A stretch of 64,000 nucleotides of DNA from Veillonellales bacterium (GTDB lineage: Bacteria > Bacillota > Negativicutes > Veillonellales > Dialisteraceae): NCBI GenBank assembly GCA_944390485.1, contig CALXPQ010000001.1:186001-250000 (forward strand), read 5' to 3'. Shown here piece after piece: positions 27,667 through 36,544 of the stretch. The position numbers and the translations under genes are program-made. Each line of letters starts with the position of its first letter. Within the stretch, counting starts at the first letter, position 1. Under the pieces are notes generated by a model. The model had not been told where the DNA came from. It saw nothing but the letters and a program-made list of their open reading frames with translations, and made no database searches.

Positions 27667-28926
27667 TTGATCACGGAAATCATTACCACCGGAACGGAAC
27701 TGCTGCTGGGAGAAATCGTCAATGAGAACAGCCAGTGGCTGGCTTCTTTCCTGAATGAGCACGGCTATACGGTGGCGTATATGACCACGGTCGGAGACAA
27801 TCCGGAACGGATGCGTTCCGCTTTCCGGGAGGCGCTCCGGCGGGCGGATCTGGTGATCACTTCCGGCGGACTCGGTTCCACGCAGGGAGATATCACGAAG
27901 CAGGCTGGAGCCGAGGCTCTGGGACAATCCTTTGTGCTCTTTCCGGAAGAGTCAGATCGCCTCCGCCGGTATTACGAGGCAAGGGGCCGACAGTATCTTC
28001 CTGCACAGGAGCGGCAGGCCTGGTTTGCGGAAGGGGCGGAGCTGCTGCCGAACGAGGCCGGTACAGCGAGCGGCTGTGCGGTTCGGAAAGGCGGCAAGGT
28101 GCTGATCCATCTGCCCGGTCCGCCCTTTGAGATGAAGCAGATGGCTGAGCATCATATGATGCCGTGGCTGACCGCGCATTTCGGACCGCAGGGGATCATC
28201 CGCTCTCTGGTGCTGTCTGTCGAAGGGGCGGCCGAGGCGGACGTGGAGCGGAAAATCATGGATCTGGTCGCGGGGCAGTCCAATCCGACGATTGCGCTGT
28301 ATGCGCGGCCCGGGTATATTGCAGTCCGGCTGACCGCCCGGGGCGCTGATGAAGAATCGGCCATGGCGGCAATCCGGCCCGTTGCGGAAACGATTATGGA
28401 ACGGATCCCGGCGGTGCAGTATAATCTGGAAGGAGATGCGCGGCGCGATCTGATCAAATTGCTTCGGCAGCATCATCTCACTCTGAGCGCGGCGGAATCC
28501 TGTACGGGCGGCCTCATCGGCAAGCTGATGACGGATTTGCCGGGCAGCTCTGACTATTTTAAGGGGAGCGCCGTGACGTACTGGAACAGTGCGAAAGAGC
28601 GCGTGCTCCATGTATCGCCGGAAACGCTGGCCGAGCATACCGCGGTGAGCGCCGAAACGGCCCGGGAAATGGCGGAAGGCAGCCGCCGGCTGTATGAAGC
28701 GGATCTCGCCGTATCGACGACCGGCTATGCCGGACCCGGACGCGGAGAGCGGGGCGAACCGGAAGGACTGGTCTACATCGGCGTGGCTGGTCCGAACGGA
28801 ACGGAAGTCCACCGGGAGCAGTTTCTCGGCTCCCGGAAGAGCGTGCGCTACGGCGCGGCGGAAAAAGCGCTGTTTTATGCGGCGGAATATATCAGGAAAC
28901 ACAGGAGCCACGGGACCGTGGGGTAA
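27667..28926 (+). CDS. cinA: CinA-like competence/damage protein with NMN deamidase domain
   Basis: 419 residues, start TTG 27667 preceded by GAGGGAAGA. The N-terminal MoaB/COG1058 domain (about 1-170; ITTGTELLLGEIVNENSQWL and TSGGLGSTQGDITKQA) is associated with pyrophosphatase activity, and the C-terminal domain (about 260-415; LSAAESCTGGLIGKLMTDLP and STTGYAGPG) is the nicotinamide mononucleotide amidohydrolase PncC fold. It lies next to recA, the common arrangement in Firmicutes. GD in the family N-terminal motif GGLGPTxDD reads QGD here, a small deviation. Confidence 0.92.
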   Translation: MITEIITTGTELLLGEIVNENSQWLASFLNEHGYTVAYMTTVGDNPERMRSAFREALRRADLVITSGGLGSTQGDITKQAGAEALGQSFVLFPEESDRLRRYYEARGRQYLPAQERQAWFAEGAELLPNEAGTASGCAVRKGGKVLIHLPGPPFEMKQMAEHHMMPWLTAHFGPQGIIRSLVLSVEGAAEADVERKIMDLVAGQSNPTIALYARPGYIAVRLTARGADEESAMAAIRPVAETIMERIPAVQYNLEGDARRDLIKLLRQHHLTLSAAESCTGGLIGKLMTDLPGSSDYFKGSAVTYWNSAKERVLHVSPETLAEHTAVSAETAREMAEGSRRLYEADLAVSTTGYAGPGRGERGEPEGLVYIGVAGPNGTEVHREQFLGSRKSVRYGAAEKALFYAAEYIRKHRSHGTVG

Positions 28927-28938
28927 GGAGGCACAGTG

Positions 28939-30009
28939 ATGGCAGGCAATCAGGCAAATCCGGAAAAACTGAATGCGGAAAAGAAACGGGCGCTGGACAG
29001 CGCCATGCACCAGATCGAAAAGGAATTCGGCTCCGGTGCGATCATGCGTCTGGGCGACATGGGCGCCAAGATGAATCTGGAAGTCATCCCCACGGGGTCT
29101 CTGGCGCTCGATGTGGCTGTCGGGATCGGCGGATATCCGAGAGGCCGCGTCATCGAGATCTACGGGCCGGAGTCGTCCGGCAAGACGACGCTGGCGCTGC
29201 ACGCCATCGCAGAGGCGCAGAAACTGGGCGGCGTCGCCGCCTTCATCGATGCAGAACACGCGCTGGACCCAATCTATGCGCATCACCTGGGCGTCGATAC
29301 GCACGACCTGCTGATCTCCCAGCCGGACTGCGGCGAGCAGGCGCTCAGCATCTGCGAATCTCTCGTGCGGAGCGGCGCGGTGGATATCGTGGTCATCGAC
29401 TCGGTGGCGGCGCTCGTGCCGAAACAGGAAATCGAAGGCGATATCGGCGACCAGTCCGTGGGACTCCAGGCGCGGCTCATGAGCAAGGCGCTGCGGAAAC
29501 TGACCGGCGTCATCAGCAAGTCCGGCACCATCGTCATTTTTATCAACCAGCTCCGTGAAAAAGTAGGGATCATGTTCGGAAATCCGGAGACGACCACCGG
29601 CGGCCGGGCGCTGAAATTCTACTCTACGATTCGCATCGAGGTCCGCCGGGCGGAAGCCATCAAGAACGGCACGGAGATCATCGGGAACCGCACGCGGGCA
29701 AAAGTAGTGAAAAACAAAGTGGCGCCGCCGTTCAAGGTCGCCGATTTCGATATCATGTACGGGGAAGGCATTTCCAAAGAAGGCACGCTGATCGACATGG
29801 CGACCAATATGGATATCCTTCAGAAGAGCGGTGCCTGGTATTCCTATAAAGGCGAGCGCATTTCCCAGGGGCGTGAAAATGCGAAGAAGTACCTGCGCGA
29901 TCATCCGGACGTGGCGGCAGAGATCGACAAGATCATCCGCGACACGCTGGTGGCGGAGCCGGAAGTCTTCGAGGACGGCGTGATTGCCGCGTCCGATGAA
30001 GAAAAGTAA
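28939..30009 (+). CDS. recA: Recombinase RecA
   Basis: 356 residues. Central recombinase and SOS coprotease. Seen: N-terminal helix ([21 protein letters not shown]), Walker [13 protein letters not shown], Walker [11 protein letters not shown]1 region [19 protein letters not shown]2 region [20 protein letters not shown], and a C-terminal acidic tail. ATG 28939 is 7 nt from AAGGAGG; the GTG at 28936 would be 4 nt away. No obvious LexA box was found upstream; the gene is only 12 bp from cinA, so it is probably transcribed with it. Confidence 0.97.
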   Translation: MAGNQANPEKLNAEKKRALDSAMHQIEKEFGSGAIMRLGDMGAKMNLEVIPTGSLALDVAVGIGGYPRGRVIEIYGPESSGKTTLALHAIAEAQKLGGVAAFIDAEHALDPIYAHHLGVDTHDLLISQPDCGEQALSICESLVRSGAVDIVVIDSVAALVPKQEIEGDIGDQSVGLQARLMSKALRKLTGVISKSGTIVIFINQLREKVGIMFGNPETTTGGRALKFYSTIRIEVRRAEAIKNGTEIIGNRTRAKVVKNKVAPPFKVADFDIMYGEGISKEGTLIDMATNMDILQKSGAWYSYKGERISQGRENAKKYLRDHPDVAAEIDKIIRDTLVAEPEVFEDGVIAASDEEK

Positions 30010-30448
30010 TCGGACCGCTTGGGAATCGGCGCTTCATCTGATCGGATACCGGGCACAGAGCGAATGGGAGATCCGCACCAAGCTGAAACGCAAAGGCTAC
30101 GATGAGGAAGATATCGAAAAGACCGTCTCCCTCTTGTATCGGTATCAGTATCTGGACGATGAGGCGCTGGCCGAAGAAATCTTTTTCCGCTATCAGAGCA
30201 GCCTGCTGTATGGGGACCGGTACATCCAGGGGAAGCTCCATGCCCGCGGTCTGACCATCGACAGGCATCTGACCGAGGAGGAGGAACGGGAGAAAGCGAC
30301 AGAGGCCCTGCGCATTCGCCTACGGACCGTTCCGGGACTGCTGGAGGATTACCGCCGCGCGGCGGGATTTCTCCTGAGGCGGGGATTTTCCCAGACGGCG
30401 GTCCGTGCGGTGCTGGACGAAACAGCCGGCGGACAGGAAACGTTTTGA
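29996..30448 (+). CDS. recX: Regulatory protein RecX
   Basis: 150 residues. RecX binds RecA filaments and modulates strand exchange. The family opening is clear ([24 protein letters not shown]), followed by the helical repeats typical of RecX ([47 protein letters not shown]). The start is uncertain: ATG 29996 has no clear ribosome site, while TTG 29984 sits 8 nt after GAGGA and would add four residues. Either overlaps the recA 3' end, so expression is coupled to recA. A terminator follows. Confidence 0.88.
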   Translation: MKKSNRTAWESALHLIGYRAQSEWEIRTKLKRKGYDEEDIEKTVSLLYRYQYLDDEALAEEIFFRYQSSLLYGDRYIQGKLHARGLTIDRHLTEEEEREKATEALRIRLRTVPGLLEDYRRAAGFLLRRGFSQTAVRAVLDETAGGQETF

Positions 30449-30451
30449 AAC

Positions 30452-30477
30452 GGCAGCCAATATCGGCTGCTGTTTTT
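30452..30477 (+). terminator. Intrinsic terminator after recX
   Basis: GCAGCC/GGCTGC hairpin with an AATATC loop, followed by TG then TTTTT; it begins just after the recX stop and closes the rarA-recX cluster. Confidence 0.8.
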
Positions 30478-30572
30478 GTGTGCGCAGAAACAGGGAAAAC
30501 GCAGGAGATTTTCCGCTTCGGGAAGCAACACATCTCTGCGGGAAAGGCTTGGATCTGAAAAGGCAAAATAAA

Positions 30573-30622
30573 ATTGATTTTTTGATTTTTCTATTGACTA
30601 TTTGACTATTTGACGTTATACT
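30573..30622 (+). promoter_or_regulatory. ctsR promoter with TTGA direct-repeat operator
   Basis: TTGACT (30594-30599), 17-bp spacer and TATACT (30617-30622) form a strong promoter. Hexamers ATTGAC, TTTGAC, TTTGAC start at 30593, 30601 and 30609 (8-bp period), covering the -35 box and the spacer; two further TTGATT units start at 30574 and 30582. Placement over the promoter is that of a repressor site, presumably for CtsR (autoregulation), although the known CtsR heptads repeat at 10 bp. The rest of the 254-bp recX-ctsR gap holds the terminator and a small GGCGC/GCGCC hairpin in the leader (30670-30684). Confidence 0.75.
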
Positions 30623-30702
30623 ACAGATGCAATGAGGAAAGCATTGCAGAAAAGGATTGATTTTGGAAAGGCGCCGGATGCGCCGGTAAGGTAGTGATAC
30701 AT

Positions 30703-31176
30703 ATGGTGAGCAGTATTCTGTCTGACAGGATCGAGCGATTCATCCTGAATCAGCTGAGCAAGCAGGCGACGCCTGTCATCATCCTGAAACGGAAAGAGGT
30801 GGCCGAGCTCCTGAATTGTGCGCCCTCGCAGGTCACATATGTGATTAATACCCGCTTCAGCCCGGATCACCGGTTCCGCGTGGAATCGCGGCGGGGAAGC
30901 GGCGGATTCATCCGGATCTCCGTACAGAATACGGACCCGCCGGCGAAGGCGGAGACGCAGGCGGCCGAAGCCCCGCCGGGAAGGACAGAGGCCGGACGCC
31001 GTCTGGATCAGTATTTTCACGTGCTCGTATCATCGGGAGCCATCACCATGAGGGAATTCCTGATGATGCGGGAATTGATCGATATGTTCATGGAACATTG
31101 TCCGGAGGAGCGCCGGGAAACCGCGGCAAAAGATGCGGCGCACCGGATCAGCCGGATTATAAGGGAGGGAAAATAA
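30703..31176 (+). CDS. ctsR: Transcriptional repressor CtsR
   Basis: 157 residues. CtsR represses clp and ctsR operons of low-stress Firmicutes and is inactivated by heat. The winged HTH (about residues 31-71) has KRKEVAELLNCAPSQVTYVI and NTRF; the glycine-rich wing that acts as thermosensor, normally RGGGGY, reads RGSGGF here (Ser66). The C-terminal domain (about 95-157) is the McsB/ClpC contact region. ATG 30703 is chosen because AAGGTAGTGA sits 5 nt before it; a GTG at 30694 lies inside that sequence. It begins the ctsR-mcsA-mcsB-clpC operon. Confidence 0.94.
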   Translation: MVSSILSDRIERFILNQLSKQATPVIILKRKEVAELLNCAPSQVTYVINTRFSPDHRFRVESRRGSGGFIRISVQNTDPPAKAETQAAEAPPGRTEAGRRLDQYFHVLVSSGAITMREFLMMRELIDMFMEHCPEERRETAAKDAAHRISRIIREGK

Positions 31177-31710
31177 ATGCTTTGCGATCGTTGTCATAAA
31201 AGAGAAGCCACTGTGCACTATACGCAGATCGTCAACGGCCGCCGCACGGAAGAGCATCTCTGCCCGGAGTGCGCAGCCGGAAGCGGCATCATGAGCGGAA
31301 GGGCGCTGGGCGGCATGGATTCTTTCATGCATTCCATGTTTGATGATTCGCTTTTTCGCGACCTGTGGAGCGATCCCATGAGCCGGCTGAGAGATATGGC
31401 GTGCCGGTCCTGCGGGACGACGCTCGATACGTTCCGGAAAGAGGGCGAGCTGGGTTGTCCGGACTGCTATGAAACGTTCCGCGACAATCTGCGGCCGTTT
31501 TTCCGGAAAGCCCAGGAAGGCGTGAAGCATATCGGAAAGACGCCGGATACGCCGGCAGAGAAGGAGCCGGCTGAGGAATCGCCGGAAGTGAAATCGCTGA
31601 AAGAAAAACTTGCGGCGCTGGTGGCGGAAGAAAATTATGAAGAAGCAGCCCGTGTCCGCGACGCCATCAAACAGCTGGAAGAGAAAGGAGAAAGCCATGA
31701 CAGCCACTGA
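31177..31710 (+). CDS. mcsA: McsA, zinc-finger activator of McsB
   Basis: 177 residues; its ATG directly follows the ctsR stop codon, with an AAGGGAGGG ribosome site inside the end of ctsR. Two treble-clef-like zinc fingers with CxxC pairs are intact: CDRCHKREA with CPEC (about residues 3-30) and CRSCG with CPDCYETF (about 74-105). A C-terminal UVR motif (about 140-172, ENYEEAARVRDAIKQLEEK) matches the UvrB/ClpC interaction helix pair. In Bacillus McsA stimulates the McsB arginine kinase and helps target ClpC. The intact fingers contrast with the degenerate McsB encoded next. Confidence 0.92.
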   Translation: MLCDRCHKREATVHYTQIVNGRRTEEHLCPECAAGSGIMSGRALGGMDSFMHSMFDDSLFRDLWSDPMSRLRDMACRSCGTTLDTFRKEGELGCPDCYETFRDNLRPFFRKAQEGVKHIGKTPDTPAEKEPAEESPEVKSLKEKLAALVAEENYEEAARVRDAIKQLEEKGESHDSH

Positions 31711-32755
31711 ACTGCTGGAACGCTCCGCGCCGGCGTGGACCGCCGGACCGTCCGGGTGTCTGCTCTGGCTCCGCCTGCAGCTGTCGCGCAATCTGGCAGG
31801 GATGCATTTCCCTCGTGCGGCGGATGCCAAAGGGCGCAGTGAAGCCCTGCAGAAGGTGAAGGCCGCGGTGGAACGCTGGAATGCAGACGACAACGATCCG
31901 CTTTCCGGCTTCGCGGTCTCCGGATTTTCCCGGAATGAACGGGAACTGCTGGAAGCCAGACGTCTCCTGCCTGCGCATTTCCCTGATTATCATGACCAGA
32001 TGATGCTGTTCGTCGATGAGAAAGAGGAATTGTCTCTGCTGGCAAACGGATTCGACCATCTCCGCATCCAGTGCATGAGCGGCAGCCGGGATACGGGACG
32101 CCTGTGGCGGAAAGCCGCATATCTCGAAAGCGTGCTGGGCAGGACGCTTGCCTATGCTTATGACAAGGAATTCGGGTATCTCACCGCTTCGCCCTATCGG
32201 ACGGGAACGGCGCTCCGGCTGTCGGCAGCGTTCTTCCTTCCGGGGCTCGTGCGGAGCGGTGCGCTCTCACGGATCGCCGACAACGCGGCGCGGCTGGGAT
32301 TCTCCCTGCGGAGCCTCTATGAAGAGATCGATGATGAGATGCCGTACTGCGAGCTGACGAATACGGTAACGCTGGGCGTGTCGGAAAAAACGCTCTGTGA
32401 GCGCATGGACCGGCTGCTGAAAGATATCGCGGATGCGGAGGCACTCGCGTGGAAGAACGTATTCCGCGATGGAGAGATGAAGATCCGGGATTCCATCTGG
32501 CGTGCGCTCGGCACATTGAAATATGCCCGGCTGATTGGGCGGAAGGAAACGGCGGCCTGTGCCGGATTCCTGCAGATCGGCGGGGAAGAAAATCTTTTCC
32601 CGATGAAGGATCCGCTTCTTTTCTGGAAGCTGCTCCTCACGGCTTCGCCGGCGTATGTCCGGGAAGCGACGCATAAAGAAGGGCTGGAAGGAGACGAAGT
32701 CGATCTCTGGCGGGCCGTTCTTCTGAGGAGCCTCGTGACGGAAGCGGGATTCTGA
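31697..32755 (+). CDS. mcsB: McsB-family guanido-kinase homologue with degenerate active site
   Basis: 352 residues (Bacillus McsB has 363), overlapping mcsA by 14 bp; ATG 31697 follows AAAGGAGAA. The McsB fold is recognisable along its whole length (RNLAGMHFP, FDHLRIQC, GYLTASP, TNTVTLG) but family catalytic motifs are altered. SSRIRLARN reads WLRLQLSRN (residues 24-32; second Arg is Gln28). NEEDH reads NGFDH (117-121), losing the catalytic Glu pair. The Cys-Pro of TSCPTN reads TASPYR (Ser165). GEGSE reads EEIDDE (209-214). Arg174 and Arg205 remain. The C-terminal RDxxRA phospho-arginine sensor reads VDLWRA. I infer a pseudokinase that may act only as a scaffold or adaptor; family membership is firm, loss of activity is inference. 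Confidence 0.85.
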   Translation: MTATELLERSAPAWTAGPSGCLLWLRLQLSRNLAGMHFPRAADAKGRSEALQKVKAAVERWNADDNDPLSGFAVSGFSRNERELLEARRLLPAHFPDYHDQMMLFVDEKEELSLLANGFDHLRIQCMSGSRDTGRLWRKAAYLESVLGRTLAYAYDKEFGYLTASPYRTGTALRLSAAFFLPGLVRSGALSRIADNAARLGFSLRSLYEEIDDEMPYCELTNTVTLGVSEKTLCERMDRLLKDIADAEALAWKNVFRDGEMKIRDSIWRALGTLKYARLIGRKETAACAGFLQIGGEENLFPMKDPLLFWKLLLTASPAYVREATHKEGLEGDEVDLWRAVLLRSLVTEAGF

Positions 32756-32809
32756 GGGATACAGATCAAGGCAGAATAGAAAGGGTTCCCTGTAAAGGAG
32801 GGATTGCAT

Positions 32810-35227
32810 ATGGAAAATCGGTATACGGACGGCGTGAAACGCGCGTTCAAATTTGCGGCGGAAGAAGCGGTGAAGCTTGGCAGTGAAGCCGTCGATACGG
32901 AGCATCTGCTCCTCGGCGTCGCCCATGAAAAGGACAGCGCCGGCGGCAAGATCCTGAATTCGCTCGGCGTCACGGTGGAAGCCGTGGAGCCTCTTCTCGA
33001 AGGCATGTATCAGCGGAGCTTTTTCAGCCGGCAGAATGTGTATGTATCTCCGCGGGCCAAACGGATCATGGAGCTGGCGGTGGAAGAAGCCAATGAGCTG
33101 GGCAACAATTACGTCGGTACGGAACATGTGCTGCTGGCGCTTCTCCGGGAAAGCGGCGGTCTGGCGGTGCAGATCCTGCAGCATCTGGGAATCACGCAGG
33201 ACAAACTGCAGAAAGCCTTTGAGGACGTGCTTTCCGAGGACGGCAGCAAGGGCAGCAAAGATGAAGCGCTGGGCGACCTCTCAGATTTTGCGGTCGACCT
33301 CAATGAAAAGGCCAAGCAGGGCAAGATCGATCCGGTCATCGGCAGAAAGGAAGAAATCAGCCGCGTGATCCAGATCCTGTCCCGCCGGAGCAAAAACAAT
33401 CCGGTGCTGATCGGCGAACCGGGCGTGGGCAAGACGGCCATCGCGGAAGGGCTGGCGCAGCGCATCGTGGACAACGACGTGCCGGAGATCCTGAAAAACT
33501 GCCATGTGATTTCGCTCAATATGTCTTCCGTAGTGGCGGGGACGCAGTATCGCGGGCAGTTCGAGGAGCGGCTGAAAAAGGTCATCGATGAGGTGAAGAA
33601 ACATCCGGACTGGATCCTCTTCGTCGACGAGATCCACACCCTCGTCGGCGCGGGCGCGTCGGAAGGCTCCATGGATGCGGCGAACATCATGAAGCCGGCT
33701 CTGGCAAGAGGCGAACTGCGGTGCATCGGCGCTACGACGCTCAAGGAGTACAAAAAATACATCGAGAAGGATGCTGCGCTGGAGCGCCGGTTCCAGCCGG
33801 TGAAAGTGGGCGAGCCGACGCCGAAGGAAGCCGTGGAAATCCTGGAAGGGCTCCGCGACCGGTACGAAGCGTTCCACAAAGCGAAGATCACCGATGAGGC
33901 CATTCGGAGCGCGGTGGAGCTGTCGAACCGCTATATCACGGACCGGTTCCTGCCGGATAAAGCGATCGACGTGATCGATGAGGCAGCGGCCAAAGTCCGC
34001 ATGGAAGCCTCCTCCACGCCGGAAGGGCTCCGCAGGAAGGAAGAGGAACTGGCCAATGTCCTCAAGGAAAAGGAAGCGGCCGTCTCCAGTCAGGATTTCG
34101 AAAAAGCGGTGATCTACCGGGATCAGGCGAAGAAACTGACGGAAGAAGTGGACAATCTCAAGAAAGACTGGAAGGGCGCGGATCAGGATCATCTCACCGT
34201 CACGGAAGAAGATGTGGCGGAAGTGGTGAGCAAATGGACCGGCGTGCCGGTGCAGAACCTGAAAGAAAGCGACTCGGAACGGCTGCTCCATCTGGAAGAA
34301 GAGATGCACAAGAGAGTCATCGGGCAGGACGAAGCGGTCCATGCGGTGGCGAAGGCCATCCGCCGGGCGCGTGCGGGCATGAAGGACCCGAGACGTCCGA
34401 TCGGGTCCTTCCTCTTCCTCGGCTCTACGGGCGTCGGCAAGACCGAGCTGGCCAAAGCACTGGCAGAATGCCTCTTCGGCAGCGACAAATCGCTGATCCG
34501 ATTCGATATGTCGGAGTATATGGAGAAACATGAAGTGTCCCGTCTCGTCGGGGCGCCTCCTGGATACGTGGGCTATGAAGAAGGCGGGCAGCTGACCGAT
34601 CAGGTCCGCCGGAATCCGTACAGTGTCATCCTCTTCGATGAGGTGGAAAAAGCCCACGCGGACTTCTTCAATATCCTTCTGCAGGTGCTGGATGACGGCC
34701 GTCTCACCGACGGGCAGGGCCGTACGGTGGATTTCACGAACTGCGTCATCATCATGACGAGCAACCTCGGGTCCATGCACCTGAAGGATCAGATGAAGCA
34801 GCTCGGCTTCAAGACCGACGAAGGCAAAGAGAAGACGGAAAATGATTTCGAACATGCGAAGGAAGTCATCCTGAGCGACGTGAAGCGGTCCTTCCGTCCG
34901 GAATTCATCAACCGCATTGACGAGATCATCGTATTCCATCCGCTGTCTTCCGAAGACCTGAAGAGCATCGTGAAACTCCTGCTGGCCAAAGTGCAGAAGA
35001 AACTGGATCATTTCCAGATCCGGCTGGAGCTGTCTGAGTCGGCGGAAGCGCACCTGATCAAGAACGGCTCGGATTTCGAGTACGGCGCCCGTCCTTTGAA
35101 ACGGACGATCCAGAAAGAAATCGAGGATCCAATCTCTGAACTGATCCTGCAGGGCAGTTTCAAGGATAAGAAAGTGCTCCATGTGGATACGGACGATAAA
35201 GATGAACTGACGTTCAAGACCGAATAA
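32810..35227 (+). CDS. clpC: AAA+ unfoldase ClpC
   Basis: 805 residues. ClpC unfolds proteins for ClpP and acts with adaptors. Seen: two N-terminal Clp repeats with DTEHLLLG (E31) and GTEHVLLA (E105), the glutamates that bind phospho-arginine in Bacillus ClpC; first ATPase with GEPGVGKT (about 201); middle UVR-type domain (about 410-445); second ATPase with [16 protein letters not shown] (about 537) and a C-terminal D2 small domain. ATG 32810 is 8 nt from AAAGGAGG; TTG 32804 lies too close. Last gene of the CtsR-controlled operon, followed by a strong terminator. Confidence 0.97.
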   Translation: MENRYTDGVKRAFKFAAEEAVKLGSEAVDTEHLLLGVAHEKDSAGGKILNSLGVTVEAVEPLLEGMYQRSFFSRQNVYVSPRAKRIMELAVEEANELGNNYVGTEHVLLALLRESGGLAVQILQHLGITQDKLQKAFEDVLSEDGSKGSKDEALGDLSDFAVDLNEKAKQGKIDPVIGRKEEISRVIQILSRRSKNNPVLIGEPGVGKTAIAEGLAQRIVDNDVPEILKNCHVISLNMSSVVAGTQYRGQFEERLKKVIDEVKKHPDWILFVDEIHTLVGAGASEGSMDAANIMKPALARGELRCIGATTLKEYKKYIEKDAALERRFQPVKVGEPTPKEAVEILEGLRDRYEAFHKAKITDEAIRSAVELSNRYITDRFLPDKAIDVIDEAAAKVRMEASSTPEGLRRKEEELANVLKEKEAAVSSQDFEKAVIYRDQAKKLTEEVDNLKKDWKGADQDHLTVTEEDVAEVVSKWTGVPVQNLKESDSERLLHLEEEMHKRVIGQDEAVHAVAKAIRRARAGMKDPRRPIGSFLFLGSTGVGKTELAKALAECLFGSDKSLIRFDMSEYMEKHEVSRLVGAPPGYVGYEEGGQLTDQVRRNPYSVILFDEVEKAHADFFNILLQVLDDGRLTDGQGRTVDFTNCVIIMTSNLGSMHLKDQMKQLGFKTDEGKEKTENDFEHAKEVILSDVKRSFRPEFINRIDEIIVFHPLSSEDLKSIVKLLLAKVQKKLDHFQIRLELSESAEAHLIKNGSDFEYGARPLKRTIQKEIEDPISELILQGSFKDKKVLHVDTDDKDELTFKTE

Positions 35228-35239
35228 AATCGGCTAACC

Positions 35240-35280
35240 AAAAAGAGACAGAAGCGGAAGTTCCGCTCCTGCCTCTTTTT
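35240..35280 (+). terminator. Intrinsic terminator after clpC
   Basis: AAAAAGAGaCAGaAGCGGAA pairs with TTCCGCTcCTGcCTCTTTTT through a long, slightly bulged stem ending in a T-run. Confidence 0.92.
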
Positions 35281-35305
35281 ATATCCGGGAAGGGTAGCCG
35301 GACCA

Positions 35306-35314
35306 TGCTATAAT
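35306..35314 (+). promoter_or_regulatory. Extended -10 promoter of htrA
   Basis: TGcTATAAT, perfect extended -10 element, 51 bp before the htrA start; no clear -35 box. Confidence 0.7.
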
Positions 35315-35364
35315 GAAAAGAAAATCCCATCACTACCGTTTTCAAGGAAACGAAGGAGATCAAT

Positions 35365-36543
35365 ATGGACAGAGAAGATTTGGATAGAGAGCTGGCCGAA
35401 AAAGGCGGCTCCATGCAGCCTCAGAATCAGGGGGGGCGGCACACGAAGAAATGGCTGGCTGCGGCGGCCGTCGTACTCATCATCGCCGGCGGCTTCGGCG
35501 GCTATGTGATGCACGACCTGCCGTTTATGACGCCCCGCACGGAAAGCAATTACAAGGTGCCGGAAGCCGGGACGGACGGGAATTTCGAACTGCCGGCGAT
35601 CCGGAATACCGCCGTGGTCGAGGCCGTGAAGAAAGTCGGTCCGGCCGTCGTGGGCATCACGACGCAGATCTATGACCGGGACGTGTTCAACCGGCGCATC
35701 GAAGTCGGACAGAGCGTGGGGTCCGGCGTCATTTTTGACAAAAAAGGCTACATCGTCACGAACAATCACGTGGTCGGGGACAGCAAGACGGTCAATGTGT
35801 GCCTCTCCAGCGGAGAGACCGTGCAGGGGACCGTCGTCGGCACTGATGCTTCTACAGATCTGGCAGTCGTCAAAATCGAAGGCAGCGACGCGCTGCCCGT
35901 AGCGGAATTCGGCGATTCTGATCACCTGCAGGTGGGCGAGACAGCCATTGCCATCGGCAATCCGCTGGGGCTGGAGTTCCAGGGGACCGTCACCGTGGGC
36001 GTCATCAGCGCGCTGAACCGCACGCTGGACGACATGGACCTGCGGTTCAAGCTCATCCAGACGGATGCGGCCATCAATCCGGGCAATTCCGGCGGCGCGC
36101 TGGTGACTGCCGACGGCAAGGTCGTGGGCATCAACAGCGCCAAGATCGCCAAGGAGGGCGTAGAGGGCATGGGCTTCTCCATCCCGATCAACCAGGCGCG
36201 CGCCATCATTGAGGAGCTTATCCAGAACGGCCGCGTCACGCGGGCCTACCTCGGACTGTACGGCGCGGACAAGGATCTGGCTGCCCGGTACGGCTACCGG
36301 TGGGACAGCAATGTGAAAGGTGTCCTCGTGATGCGCATCGCCGGCAACAGTCCGCTTTCTCTGTCCGGCATCCGGCCCGGCGACTACATCACTGCGGTGG
36401 GAAATACGGAGATCAGCTCTGTCCGCGACATCCGGGATGTGCTGGATCAGTACAAGCCGGGGGACGTCCTTTCTATCACCTATCTCCACGATGGCGAGCA
36501 GCGGCAGACCGAGGTCCTGCTGAGCGAAGCGCCGCAGGAATAA
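35365..36543 (+). CDS. htrA: HtrA/DegP-family serine protease with PDZ domain
   Basis: 392 residues. Envelope quality-control protease: short cytoplasmic N terminus, one membrane anchor (about 29-48, KWLAAAAVVLIIAGGFGG), trypsin-like domain with catalytic triad H135 (TNNHVV), D165 (STDLAVVK) and S242 (NPGNSGGAL), then one PDZ domain (about 290-390; VKGVLVMRIAGNSPLSLSGI). In this diderm setting the protease domain would face the periplasm. GAAGGAG lies 7 nt before the ATG. It is followed by rlmH one base after its stop, as in Bacillus (yycK/htrC-rlmH). Confidence 0.95.
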   Translation: MDREDLDRELAEKGGSMQPQNQGGRHTKKWLAAAAVVLIIAGGFGGYVMHDLPFMTPRTESNYKVPEAGTDGNFELPAIRNTAVVEAVKKVGPAVVGITTQIYDRDVFNRRIEVGQSVGSGVIFDKKGYIVTNNHVVGDSKTVNVCLSSGETVQGTVVGTDASTDLAVVKIEGSDALPVAEFGDSDHLQVGETAIAIGNPLGLEFQGTVTVGVISALNRTLDDMDLRFKLIQTDAAINPGNSGGALVTADGKVVGINSAKIAKEGVEGMGFSIPINQARAIIEELIQNGRVTRAYLGLYGADKDLAARYGYRWDSNVKGVLVMRIAGNSPLSLSGIRPGDYITAVGNTEISSVRDIRDVLDQYKPGDVLSITYLHDGEQRQTEVLLSEAPQE

Positions 36544-36544
36544 G

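Noticed and set aside
30670..30684. Hairpin GGCGC/GCGCC in the ctsR leader as an RNA thermometer
   Set aside because: The ribosome site lies outside the stem and does not pair with it, so a thermometer is not supported.
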